Shown here: positions 16,532 through 24,579 of the stretch, in pieces
Layout: each line of letters opens with the position of its first letter
How positions within the stretch are numbered: position 1 is the first letter of the stretch
From: Bacillota bacterium
GTDB lineage: Bacteria > Bacillota > Sulfobacillia > JAIMAT01
Assembly: GCA_029960955.1 (NCBI GenBank)
Contig: JASBVS010000017.1
Span: 1-58,189, forward strand
Length of the DNA: 58,189 nt
Reading direction: 5' to 3'
Notes under the pieces: model-generated
Told to the model about the DNA's origin: nothing
Seen by the model: the letters and a program-made list of their open reading frames with translations, nothing else
Database searches by the model: none
Position numbers and translations under genes: made by a program

Positions 16532-18127
16532 TCAGCGGCCCTCGCCCGTCGCCGGCGAGCGGCCGCCCGGCGCCACGAGCCGCCCTTCCTGCGCCTCCGC
16601 GCCCTGCGCCTCGGCGCCCTCCGCCCCCCGCTCCGAGCCGGCCCGCTTCTCCTCCACCGCGTAACGAGAGGGGTCTCCGCCGGGCGTCAGCAGCGCCAGG
16701 GCGAAACCGGCCACGCCCAGGGCCACGATCCCCCAGTAGGCGCTGTGCAGGCCGGCCCCGAGCGCGTCGCGGAGGATCTGCAGGTGGGAAGGGGCGAGGT
16801 GGAGCCGCTGCGCCGGATCGAGGAGCGCGTTGACGTCGGAGACGGGGTCGCTTCCTCGCGGGAGACGGCCGGCGCGCACCAGCGGCTCGAGGAGCCGGAG
16901 AAGGTGCGCGTCGAGGAGGATGCCGAGCACGGCGACGCCGACGGTGGAACCCAGGTTGCGGACGAACTGGTTGGTCGCCGTGGCCACCCCCCGGCGGCTC
17001 CAGGGCACGGAGCTCTGCACGCCGATCAGGAGCGAGGTGGCGCTGAAGCCGAGCCCGAGTCCCATCAGCACCATCACGCCGACGGTGAAGGCCAGCGGCG
17101 TCGACGGGCCCAGCGTCAGCACCAGGAGGCTCGCCAGAAGGTCGACGGCGGTGCCGGCGGCCACCATCGCCCGGTAGCCCGTGCGCAGCACCAGGCGGCC
17201 GCAGAGGATCGAGCCGAGCGGCCAGCCCACCGACATGGGCGCCACCACCGAGCCGGCCGTGGCCGCGGTGCCCAGCTGGACCCCCTGCACGAACATGGGC
17301 ACGAAGGTGGTCATGCCGGTCATGGCCGCACCCGAGACGAGGCCGACGAGGCTGGCGACCAGGACGATGCGGTTGCGGAAGAGATCGAAGGGCAGCATCG
17401 GCTCGGGGACGCGCTGCTCCAGCCAGACGAAGGCGGCCGAGCCCAGCAGGGCGGTCAGAAGGAGCGGCCAGACCTGCGCCGAGGCGAGGGGAACCCCTTG
17501 CGAGAGCGCGGTCAGCGCCAGCAGGAGCGTCACCACGGCCAGGCTGAGCGTCAGCGGGCCGCCCACGTCGACGGGTCGCCGCTCGCCGTGGAGCGGCTCG
17601 ACCAGGTAGCGGGCCACCAGGAAGACCGCCGCCAGGCCCAGGGGCAGGTTGATGTAGAAGATCCAGCGCCAGTTGATCATGTCGACGATGAAGCCGCCCG
17701 CCGCCGGTCCGATGATGGCCGAGACGCCCCAGACGCTGGAGAAGACGCCCTGCATCCGGGCGCGCTCCTCCAGCGAGAAGATGTCGCCGATGATGGTGGC
17801 GGTGATCGGCTGCACGCCGCCCGCGCCGATCCCCTGGAGCGCGCGGTAGAGGATCAGCTGCTCCATCGAGTGCGCCTGCCCGGAGAGGGCGGAGCCCGCC
17901 AGGAAGAGGAGCGTCGCCACCACGAAGACGCGCTTCCGGCCGTAGAGGTCGGCCAGCTTGCCGTAGATCGGCACCGTCGTGGCCGAGGTGAGCAGGTAGG
18001 CCGAGATCAGCCAGGAGAAGAGCTCCATCCCGCCCAGGTTGCCGACGATGGTGGGGATGGCGGTGTTGACGATGCTCATGTCCATGGCGGTGAGGAAGGT
18101 GGCCACCATCACCGCCACCGTCACCAT
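16532..18127 (-). CDS. MFS drug exporter, DHA2 (EmrB/QacA) family
   Basis: The product is about 531 residues with roughly 14 hydrophobic segments. It opens with the DHA2 hallmark FLTAMDMSIVNTAIPTI, followed by SAYLLTSATTVPIYGKLADLYGRKRVF (motif A) and LYRALQGIGAGGVQPIT (motif B), and includes GPAAGGFIVD (motif C). It should export toxic compounds using the proton gradient. The ATG at 18127 fits the family start. A well-formed promoter lies at 18197-18225. Divergent from an M20 peptidase gene. Confidence 0.9.
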   Translation of the reverse strand: MVTVAVMVATFLTAMDMSIVNTAIPTIVGNLGGMELFSWLISAYLLTSATTVPIYGKLADLYGRKRVFVVATLLFLAGSALSGQAHSMEQLILYRALQGIGAGGVQPITATIIGDIFSLEERARMQGVFSSVWGVSAIIGPAAGGFIVDMINWRWIFYINLPLGLAAVFLVARYLVEPLHGERRPVDVGGPLTLSLAVVTLLLALTALSQGVPLASAQVWPLLLTALLGSAAFVWLEQRVPEPMLPFDLFRNRIVLVASLVGLVSGAAMTGMTTFVPMFVQGVQLGTAATAGSVVAPMSVGWPLGSILCGRLVLRTGYRAMVAAGTAVDLLASLLVLTLGPSTPLAFTVGVMVLMGLGLGFSATSLLIGVQSSVPWSRRGVATATNQFVRNLGSTVGVAVLGILLDAHLLRLLEPLVRAGRLPRGSDPVSDVNALLDPAQRLHLAPSHLQILRDALGAGLHSAYWGIVALGVAGFALALLTPGGDPSRYAVEEKRAGSERGAEGAEAQGAEAQEGRLVAPGGRSPATGEGR

Positions 18128-18196
18128 GGCGCGGCCCCTTCTCCGCTCTCCGTCTTGGACGCGCGCTGACGCGGCGATCACCCCCGGATTCTCGGC

Positions 18197-18225
18197 TTTA
18201 TACACGCGACTCTCTACTTTAGCAA
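18197..18225 (-). promoter_or_regulatory. sigma-A-type promoter of the MFS exporter gene
   Basis: On the minus strand, -35 TTGCTA (18225-18220) and -10 TATAAA (18202-18197) are 17 bases apart. The expected transcript start near 18190 gives a leader of about 63 bases. This is an AT-rich island in an otherwise GC-rich divergent region. Confidence 0.65.
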
Positions 18226-18338
18226 GCTGCGGCTTTCTCGTCCTCCAGGCGGCGGCGCCCGCCCGCCGGGAGCCCTCTCCGCAGGAGCGGCCCGGCCGGC
18301 CGCCGAATGGAGCGCCATCCCGGAGAGGAGGCGTCCGC

Positions 18339-19565
18339 ATGAGCCCGGGCGGCGAGGTCGGGACGGCGGTGGATCTGGCGGAGCTCAAGGCGCGGGCCGA
18401 GCGGGCCGTCGACCAGCTGGCCGGCCCGCTGGAGGAGGTGGCCCGCTCCGTCCACGCCTATGCCGAGACCGCCTTCCGGGAGGAGCGCTCGGCGCGCCTC
18501 CTGGCCGACCGCCTGGAGGCGGCCGGCTTCCTCGTCACGCGCGGCCTCGCCGGCATGCCGACCGCCTTCCGCGCCGACTGGCGACCGGCGGGCGCGAACG
18601 CGCGGCCGGCCGTCGCCCTCCTCTGCGAGTACGACGCCCTGCCGGCTCTCGGTCACGCCTGCGGGCACAACCTGATCGCCGCGGCCAGCCTGGTCGCCGG
18701 GCTGGCGCTCAGGAAGGTGCTGGAGCCGCTGGGCGACCGTTTCCGCGGCCGCCTCTCCGTCTTCGGCACGCCGGCGGAGGAGGAGGGCGGCGGCAAGATC
18801 ATCCTGGTGGAGCAGGAGGCCTTCCGGGAGTACGACGCGGCCATGATGTTCCACCCCGCCACGCAGAACGCGGCGGGGAGCGACGCCCTCGCCTGCGTCG
18901 ACGTCCGCTACCGCTTCCACGGTCGGGCCGCCCACGCCTCGGCCGCGCCGCAGCAGGGGATCAACGCGCTGGACGCCGTCCTCCTCTTCTACGACGCCGT
19001 CAACGCGCTCCGGCAGCAGACCTCGCCGTCGGCCCGGCTGCACGGCATCATCACGCGCGGCGGCGACGCGCCCAACGTCATCCCCGACCTGGCCGAGACC
19101 ACCTGGATCGTCCGCGAGCGGGACGTGGAGTCGCTCCTCCCCCTGCTCGAGCGCGTCCACGCCTGCGCGCGGGGCGCGGCGGAGGCCACCGGCTGCCGCC
19201 TGGAGGCGGAGCAGGGCCGGATCTACGCCGAGCGCGTGCCCAACGCGGTGCTGGAGAGCGCCTTCGCGCGCAACGCCGCCCGTCTCGGCCTCCGGCTGGA
19301 GGAGGCCGACCCGGCGGGCTCCGGCTCCTCCGACATCGGCAACGTCAGCCGCGTCCTGCCCACCCTCCACCCCTACCTGGCCATCGCCCCCGTCGACCAG
19401 CCCAACCACTCGCGCGCCTTCGCGGAGGCGGCCGTCTCGCCGCGGGGCCTGGCCGTGGCACGGACGGCCGCCAAGCTGCTGGCGGCGACGGCGCTCGACC
19501 TCTTCTTCGAGCCGGGCCTGGTCGACGCGGCCTGGCGCGACTTCCGCGCCCGCCGCCGGCGCTAG
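18339..19565 (+). CDS. M20 family metallopeptidase / amidohydrolase (M20D type)
   Basis: The product is about 408 residues. Metal-binding motifs of M20 peptidases are visible: CEYDALPALGHACGHN, GTPAEEEGGGK with the catalytic Glu pair, MFHPA, and the C-terminal PNHSRAF histidine. The lid domain begins near YRFHGRAAHASAAPQQGINALDAV. Relatives hydrolyse N-acyl or p-aminobenzoyl-glutamate amides, or short peptides such as Xaa-Arg. GAGAGGAGG at 18323-18331 is well placed for the ATG at 18339. It is divergent from the MFS gene. Confidence 0.9.
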   Translation: MSPGGEVGTAVDLAELKARAERAVDQLAGPLEEVARSVHAYAETAFREERSARLLADRLEAAGFLVTRGLAGMPTAFRADWRPAGANARPAVALLCEYDALPALGHACGHNLIAAASLVAGLALRKVLEPLGDRFRGRLSVFGTPAEEEGGGKIILVEQEAFREYDAAMMFHPATQNAAGSDALACVDVRYRFHGRAAHASAAPQQGINALDAVLLFYDAVNALRQQTSPSARLHGIITRGGDAPNVIPDLAETTWIVRERDVESLLPLLERVHACARGAAEATGCRLEAEQGRIYAERVPNAVLESAFARNAARLGLRLEEADPAGSGSSDIGNVSRVLPTLHPYLAIAPVDQPNHSRAFAEAAVSPRGLAVARTAAKLLAATALDLFFEPGLVDAAWRDFRARRRR

Positions 19566-19598
19566 GGCTCCTCTCCCGCCCCTCCGCCGGGCCGCCCC

Positions 19599-20525
19599 CT
19601 ACGCCCGCACGACGGTCCTCCCGCCCAGCCAGCCTTCCTCGCGCAGGCGCGCCTCCAGGCGGGCGGCCTCGCCCGCCGTCAGCGGGCGCAGCGGGCGCCG
19701 CGGCTCGCCCAGGTCGAGGCCGCGCAGCCGCAGGGCGGCGTAATGGGGCGCCACCGCCGGCCCCTCGCCGAGGAGGGCGCGCAGGCGGTCGAGGCGGCGC
19801 TGCGCCTCCGCAGCCTCCACCGGGCCTCCGCCGCGCCAGGCCTCGAGGACGGCGCAGAGCGCCTCCGGGAAGACGTTGGCGACGCCGGAGACGGCCCCGG
19901 TGGCGCCCAGCGAGAGGGCGGGCAGCAGGTGGCTCTCCGTCCCCACGTAGACCGCCAGCGGGCGTCCGACCTCGGCGGCCGCCGCCAGCGTCGCCTGCAC
20001 GTGGGCGAAGTCCCGGCTGGAGTCCTTGACGCCCGCCAGGTTGGGCAGCTCCGCGGCCAGGCGGCGCAGGAGGGCCGGCGTCACCTCGTTCCGCGCGTGG
20101 CTGGGGATGTTGTAGACGTAGAGCGGCAGCTCGCCCGCCGCCTCGCCGATCGCCAGGAAGTGGTCCCGCAGCGCTTCCTCGTCGCAGGGGTAGTAGTACG
20201 GCGTCACCGCGGCCACCGCCGACGCCCCCGCCTCCCGGGCGGAGCAGGCCAGGCGGACCGCCTCGGCCGTGGTGAGGGCGCCCGCGTGGACGACCACCGG
20301 CACCCGGCCGGCGGCCGCCTCCACCACCGCCCGCGCCAGCGCCTCGCGCTCGGCCGTCTCCAGCAGCGGAAAGAGCCCGTTCGTCCCCAGGGCGAAGAGG
20401 CCGTCCGCGCCCCGCTCCACGAGGAAGTCGACGTAGGCGCGCAGCCTGCGCGCGTCGGGGCGCCCTGCCTCGTCGAAGGGCGTCAGCATCGCCGGCAGCA
20501 GCTCCGGCTTCCCTCCCGCGCTCAT
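19599..20525 (-). CDS. dihydrodipicolinate synthase family protein (DapA/NanA type aldolase)
   Basis: The product is about 308 residues with a TIM-barrel class I aldolase pattern. The Schiff-base lysine is K167 in GVKDSS and the catalytic tyrosine is Y138 in LYVYNIP. The usual GTTGE loop of true DapA reads GTNGLF (47-52), so it may not be 4-hydroxy-tetrahydrodipicolinate synthase; a keto-acid lyase or aldolase role is equally possible. Its ATG overlaps the stop of the aminotransferase gene by 4 bases (ATGA), and that gene is coupled to a DtxR-type regulator, so all three form one translational chain. Confidence 0.85.
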   Translation of the reverse strand: MSAGGKPELLPAMLTPFDEAGRPDARRLRAYVDFLVERGADGLFALGTNGLFPLLETAEREALARAVVEAAAGRVPVVVHAGALTTAEAVRLACSAREAGASAVAAVTPYYYPCDEEALRDHFLAIGEAAGELPLYVYNIPSHARNEVTPALLRRLAAELPNLAGVKDSSRDFAHVQATLAAAAEVGRPLAVYVGTESHLLPALSLGATGAVSGVANVFPEALCAVLEAWRGGGPVEAAEAQRRLDRLRALLGEGPAVAPHYAALRLRGLDLGEPRRPLRPLTAGEAARLEARLREEGWLGGRTVVRA

Positions 20526-21763
20526 GCGCCCGCCGCCTCCTCCACCTCGTCCAGCGCGGCGCGCAACCGCCGCACCGCCTCCTCGAGCTCCGCCGGCGGC
20601 ACGAAGGAGAAGCAGAGGCGGACCCGGTCGGCCCCGCCGCCGTCGAAGAAGAAGGCGCGGCCCGCGACGAAGTCGACCCCGTGCCGGCGCGCCGCCTCGA
20701 GCAGCACCCCCGAGTCGACGCCCTCGGGCAGCCCGACCCAGTGGAAGAAGCCGCCGCCCGGCCGGAGCCAGCGGAGCCGGCCGGCCATCTCCCTCCGCAG
20801 CGCCGCCTCCAGCACGTCGCGGCGCGCGCGGTAACGCTCTCGCAGCTCCTCCAGATGCCGTTCGAAGAGGCGACGACCGTCGCCGCCCCGTCCTTCCAGG
20901 TAGCCGGCCAGCGCCGCCGCCGCCAGCGGCGCCCCCTCCCCGCCCGGCTGCACCCGGGCGTAGGCGTCGCGCAGGTGGCGAGGCGGCACGCACCAGCCGA
21001 GCCGGAGCCCCGGCGCCACCAGCTTGGAGGCCGTGCCCAGCAGGACGACCCGCTCCGGCGCCAGCGCCTTGAGCCGCGGCGGGGCGGGCTCGTCGAACCA
21101 GAGCTCGGCGTAGGCGTCGTCCTCCACCAGGTAGAAGCCGTAGGCCTCCGCCAGCTCCACGAGCCGCCGGCGCCGCTCCAGCGGCAGCAGCGCGCCGGTG
21201 GGGTTCTGGAAACTCGGGACCAGGTAGAGAAACTTGGGGAGCTCGGCGGGCGTGGCCTCCCTCAGCGCCGCCTCCAGCGCGTCCACGTCGAGACCCCGCT
21301 CGTCGGTCGGGACGCCGCGGAGGCGTGCCTCGTACAGGCCGAAGACGCGCAGCGCCCCGTAGTACGAAGGTCGCTCGACCCAGACCGGGTCGCCCGGGTC
21401 GAGGAAGAGCCGCGCCACCGCGTCGAAGCCGCGGGTGCTGCCCGCCGTCAGGAAGAGATCGCCTTCCTCCACCGGCAGCCCGCGCTCCGCCAGCAGCTCC
21501 GCCAGCGCCCTGCGCACCCGCGCGGGGCCGCTTCCGCCGCCGTACTGCAGGAGCCGCTCCGGCTCGCCGGCCAGCGCCCCCCGCAGCGCCTCCTCCAGCT
21601 CCCCCACCGGGAAGGTGGCCGGGTCCGGATAGCCCCAGCCCAGGCTGATCCGCCCGCTCGACGCGCCCTCGCCGCCCGGCAGGGCCGCTCCGGGGAGGTC
21701 ATGCGCCAGGGCGCGGCGTGCCAGCCGCGCCCTCTCCTGGCCGATCGCCTTCGCCTCCATCAT
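20522..21763 (-). CDS. PLP-dependent aminotransferase, class I/II (2-aminoadipate aminotransferase-like)
   Basis: The product is about 413 residues with fold-type I motifs: LQYGGGSGPARVRRAL, LFLTAGSTRGFDAVARLF, PSFQNPTG, LVEDDAYAELWF, and the PLP lysine K247 in LLGTASKLVAPGLRLGW. It resembles LysN and the aminotransferase half of MocR proteins, which transaminate 2-aminoadipate or branched/aromatic amino acids. Its ATG overlaps the dtxR-type gene stop (ATGA), and its own stop overlaps the dapA-like start. Substrate is uncertain. Confidence 0.88.
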   Translation of the reverse strand: MMEAKAIGQERARLARRALAHDLPGAALPGGEGASSGRISLGWGYPDPATFPVGELEEALRGALAGEPERLLQYGGGSGPARVRRALAELLAERGLPVEEGDLFLTAGSTRGFDAVARLFLDPGDPVWVERPSYYGALRVFGLYEARLRGVPTDERGLDVDALEAALREATPAELPKFLYLVPSFQNPTGALLPLERRRRLVELAEAYGFYLVEDDAYAELWFDEPAPPRLKALAPERVVLLGTASKLVAPGLRLGWCVPPRHLRDAYARVQPGGEGAPLAAAALAGYLEGRGGDGRRLFERHLEELRERYRARRDVLEAALRREMAGRLRWLRPGGGFFHWVGLPEGVDSGVLLEAARRHGVDFVAGRAFFFDGGGADRVRLCFSFVPPAELEEAVRRLRAALDEVEEAAGA

Positions 21764-22479
21764 CGCCCCGCCTCCACCTCCCCCGAAGAGAGATCACCCC
21801 GGTCGCCCGGGTCGCCCCGGCCGGGCGGGGCCGGCACCACCCAGACCTCGCCCGCCGCCGCCTCGGTCAGCGTGTAGACCTCCTCCCCCCGCCGCACCAC
21901 GCAACCCTTGTACGGATCGGAGGCCAGGAGCTCCAGCTCCGCGCCGGGAACGAGGCCCAGGGCGCCCAGGTACTCCAGGAGCGGCCGGATCTCCTCGGCC
22001 CGCTCGCGGATCCGCTCCACCCGCAGCCTGCGGCCCTTGGGCGCCTCGCTCAGCGGCTGCCCCCGGTTCCCGGCTCGCGGCGCGTTGCCCGGGATGGGGT
22101 TGCCGTGCGGGCAGGCGCGGGGGTGACCCAGGTGCCGGTCGAGCGCGGCCTCCACCACGGGCGAGATCGCATGCTCCAGCGCGCCCGCCTCCTCGTCCGC
22201 CGTGGCCCAGTCGAGGCCGAGCCGGTCGGTCAGCCAGCGCTCCACCAGCCGGTGCCGGCGCACGATCCTCTCCGCCTCGAGGCGACCCTCCGCGGTCAGT
22301 TCGATCCGGCGGTCGCCGCCCAGGCGGACGTAGCCCTCGCGCTCCAGCCGGTGCAGCGCCTCGCTCACGGCCGGCGCCGAAAGCCCGAGGAACTCGGCCA
22401 CCCGGGCCGCGATGACGTGGATGCCCTCGTCCTCGAGGATGTAGATGGCCTTCAGGTAGTCCTCGGAGCCGCTGGTCAC
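21760..22479 (-). CDS. DtxR/MntR-family metal-dependent transcriptional regulator
   Basis: The product is about 239 residues. The N-terminal winged helix starts SGSEDYLKAIYILEDEG and includes IAARVAEFLGLSAPAVSEALHRLEREGYV. The middle metal-binding/dimer domain holds ELTAEGRLEAERIVRRHRLVERWL, EEAGALEHAISPVVEAALDRHLGHPRACPHGNPIPG. A C-terminal FeoA/SH3-like domain follows (about 155-220). It should repress genes when Fe(II) or Mn(II) is bound. GTG at 22479 is preferred because family homology begins there; the frame extends upstream. It heads a three-gene coupled operon with an aminotransferase and an aldolase, an unusual partner set. Confidence 0.9.
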   Translation of the reverse strand: MTSGSEDYLKAIYILEDEGIHVIAARVAEFLGLSAPAVSEALHRLEREGYVRLGGDRRIELTAEGRLEAERIVRRHRLVERWLTDRLGLDWATADEEAGALEHAISPVVEAALDRHLGHPRACPHGNPIPGNAPRAGNRGQPLSEAPKGRRLRVERIRERAEEIRPLLEYLGALGLVPGAELELLASDPYKGCVVRRGEEVYTLTEAAAGEVWVVPAPPGRGDPGDRGDLSSGEVEAGR

Positions 22480-22651
22480 GCCGGCCCTCCCCCGCCCCCC
22501 GCCGGCTCCGGCCCGGGCCCGGAGCTTGCCGCACCATTTCCGCGCGGGGGGGTCGCCCTCCTTCACGCCGCCCGTAGAGAGAGGCAGGCGGCAGGCCCGC
22601 CCGGCAGGGACCCGCCGCCTCCCTTCGCTCATGGCGCCGTGCGGCGCCACC

Positions 22652-23107
22652 TCAGTCGATCGGAACCCGATGCCCGTCGTCGGCCGGCTCGGCCTTGGGG
22701 ATGTGCAGCTCCAGCAGGCCGTTCCGGAAGGTGGCGCGCGCCTTTTCGGGCACCACCTCCACGTCCAGCGGGATCACCCGGTGGAAGCTGCCCTGCCGCC
22801 GCTCGCGGCGGTAGAACTGGCCTTCCTCGACGGTCGTCTCCTCCTCGCTGGTGCCGCGGATCACGACCCGGTCTTCGTAGACCCGGACGTCCAGGTTCTT
22901 CGGGTCGACGCCGGGCAGCTCCACCTTCACCACCAGCTCGTCGCCGCTCTCGTAGACGTCGCTGCGCGGGCCCCAGAGCCGCGTCCAGGCCAGCGCCGGC
23001 TCCTCGAAGAACCGCATCAGCTCGTGCCGCATCCGCTCCAGCTCCTCGAAGGAGCTCCACATCCTCCGACCGCGCCAGCGTCGAGGAAGCGGACGATCTT
23101 CGAACAT
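22652..23107 (-). CDS. small heat shock protein, Hsp20/alpha-crystallin family
   Basis: The product is about 151 residues. The alpha-crystallin domain runs from about SDVYESGDELVVKVELPGV to the C-terminal GLLELHIPKAEP, including the conserved DVRVYEDRVVIRG and ARATFRNGLLELHIPK (A-x-x-x-n-G-v-L). It acts as an ATP-independent holdase chaperone. The N-terminal arm is basic and Trp/Arg-rich. The ATG at 23107 follows GGAAGGAAGGG. No CIRCE element is visible; a candidate sigma-A promoter lies at 23210-23238. Confidence 0.92.
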   Translation of the reverse strand: MFEDRPLPRRWRGRRMWSSFEELERMRHELMRFFEEPALAWTRLWGPRSDVYESGDELVVKVELPGVDPKNLDVRVYEDRVVIRGTSEEETTVEEGQFYRRERRQGSFHRVIPLDVEVVPEKARATFRNGLLELHIPKAEPADDGHRVPID

Positions 23108-23209
23108 GGCCGACCCTTCCTTCCCGGTCTCGGGGCGAGGCGACCGGCGCGGCCGGAGCCGCCGCACAGCGCTCGCCGCTGAAAGAGCCTCTCCGCAGTC
23201 ACCGCCTTT

Positions 23210-23238
23210 GATGTACGACGACGGCGGCGGAGGGTCAA
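23210..23238 (-). promoter_or_regulatory. candidate promoter of the hsp20 gene
   Basis: On the minus strand, -35 TTGACC (23238-23233) is followed after 17 bases by a weak -10 TACATC (23215-23210). The -35 is good and the -10 poor, so confidence is moderate. Confidence 0.4.
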
Positions 23239-23285
23239 CCTGACCCCCGCTGTCCGGGGGTACGCTCAGGCATGGAGGTGGAGGC

Positions 23286-23498
23286 GTGTTCCGCTTTCCT
23301 CGCCGCCGGAACCACCCGGCGGAGTCGCTCCGCTGCGTCCTCTGCCAGGAAGCCGTCCCCGTCGAGCCGCTGCCCCCCTCTCCCGGCCGCGGCCAGCGCG
23401 AGGCGGTCTGCCCCCGCTGCGGCGCCCTCTACCGCCAGGCCTACGGCTGGGACCGCCAGGGCTTCTGGCAGGGCCCCTGGAAGCTGGTCCACGAATAG
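23286..23498 (+). CDS. small zinc-ribbon protein
   Basis: The product is 70 residues with two CxxC knuckles, CVLC (about 17-20) and CPRC (about 42-45), typical of a zinc ribbon, and a Trp-rich C-terminus. Function unknown; such proteins often bind nucleic acid or partner proteins. The GTG start follows GGAGG at 23274-23278 with 7-base spacing. It is the only plus-strand gene among minus-strand neighbours, and is nearly tail-to-tail with the old yellow enzyme gene. Confidence 0.65.
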   Translation: MFRFPRRRNHPAESLRCVLCQEAVPVEPLPPSPGRGQREAVCPRCGALYRQAYGWDRQGFWQGPWKLVHE

Positions 23499-23499
23499 C

Positions 23500-24579
23500 T
23501 CAGGCCGGCCGCTCCAGCGCCCGCCCGCTTCCCACCCGGCGGAGGCCGTGCTCCCACGCCCGGTAGGCCCGCTCGTACGGGTGGGCCGGCTCGGGCCGCA
23601 CGCCCAGGCGGAGCGCCGCGTCCTGCGGCCAGCTGGGGTGGCGCAGGAGTTCCCTTCCCAGAACCACCAGGTCGGCCCAGCCGTTGGCCACGATGGCCTC
23701 GGCGAACTCGGGCTCCGCGATGCGGCCGACCGCCGCCACCGGCACCCCCAGCTCCCGCCGGAGGCGGATGGCCGCCTCCAGCTGGTAGCCCGGATGCTCT
23801 TCCGGCTGGATGGGCAGCGCCCCGCCCGAGGAGCAGTCGAACAGGTCGGCGCCCGCCTCGCCGAGCGCGCGGGCGATGCGGACCGTCGCCGCCGGGTCGA
23901 GCCCGCCCGGTGCGTAGTCGGTGGTCGAGAGGCGGACCGCCAGCGGGAAGTCCGCCCCCACCTCCGCCCGCACCGCCCGAACCACCTCCAGGGGAAGACG
24001 CAACCGCCCCTCCTCCGAACCGCCGTACTCGTCCTCGCGCCGGTTGACCAGCGGGGAGAGGAACTCGTGCAGCAGGTAGCCGTGGGCGCCGTGAATCTCG
24101 ATCCAGTCGAAGCCGGCACGGACCGCCCGCCGGGCCGCCTCCGCGAAGCGGGCGACCACCTCGCGGATGGCCGCCCGGTCCATCGCCTCCGGTACGGGAT
24201 CGCCGGGCCGGAAGGCCTCCGCCGTCGGTCCGATGATCCGCTCGCCTCGCGCGCGCCCCTTCCGCCCCGCGTGGGCCAGCTGGATGCCGGCCGGTACGCC
24301 CTGCTCGTGCAGGAAGTCGACGATCCGCCGCAGCGGGTCGACCTGCTCGTCGCTCCAGATGCCGAGGTCATGCTCGGTGATCCGGCCGCGGGCCTCCACG
24401 GCCGTGGCCTCGAGCACGATCAGCCCCGGTCCGTAGACCGCGCGGCTGCCGTAGTGGACCAGGTGCCAGTCGCGGGCGATCCCGTCCTCCGCGGCCATGT
24501 ACTGGCACATGGGCGACATGACGATCCGGTTGCGCAGCTCCAGGCCGCGCACGCGGAACGGGGCGAAGAGGTGCGTCAC
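23500..24579 (-). CDS. NADH:flavin oxidoreductase / old yellow enzyme, YqjM (NamA) class
   Basis: The product is about 359 residues. It shows the thermophilic-like OYE class pattern: RNRIVMSPMCQY with Cys25 that tunes the flavin, QLAHAGRKG, the substrate-binding HGAHGYLLHEFLSPLVNRREDEYGGS, and VGRIAEPEFAEAIVANGWADLVVLGRELLRHPSWP for FMN. It reduces activated C=C bonds with NAD(P)H and probably protects against electrophiles. The GTG at 24579 forms a GTGA overlap with the DUF885 gene stop, so translation is coupled. Confidence 0.9.
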   Translation of the reverse strand: MTHLFAPFRVRGLELRNRIVMSPMCQYMAAEDGIARDWHLVHYGSRAVYGPGLIVLEATAVEARGRITEHDLGIWSDEQVDPLRRIVDFLHEQGVPAGIQLAHAGRKGRARGERIIGPTAEAFRPGDPVPEAMDRAAIREVVARFAEAARRAVRAGFDWIEIHGAHGYLLHEFLSPLVNRREDEYGGSEEGRLRLPLEVVRAVRAEVGADFPLAVRLSTTDYAPGGLDPAATVRIARALGEAGADLFDCSSGGALPIQPEEHPGYQLEAAIRLRRELGVPVAAVGRIAEPEFAEAIVANGWADLVVLGRELLRHPSWPQDAALRLGVRPEPAHPYERAYRAWEHGLRRVGSGRALERPA

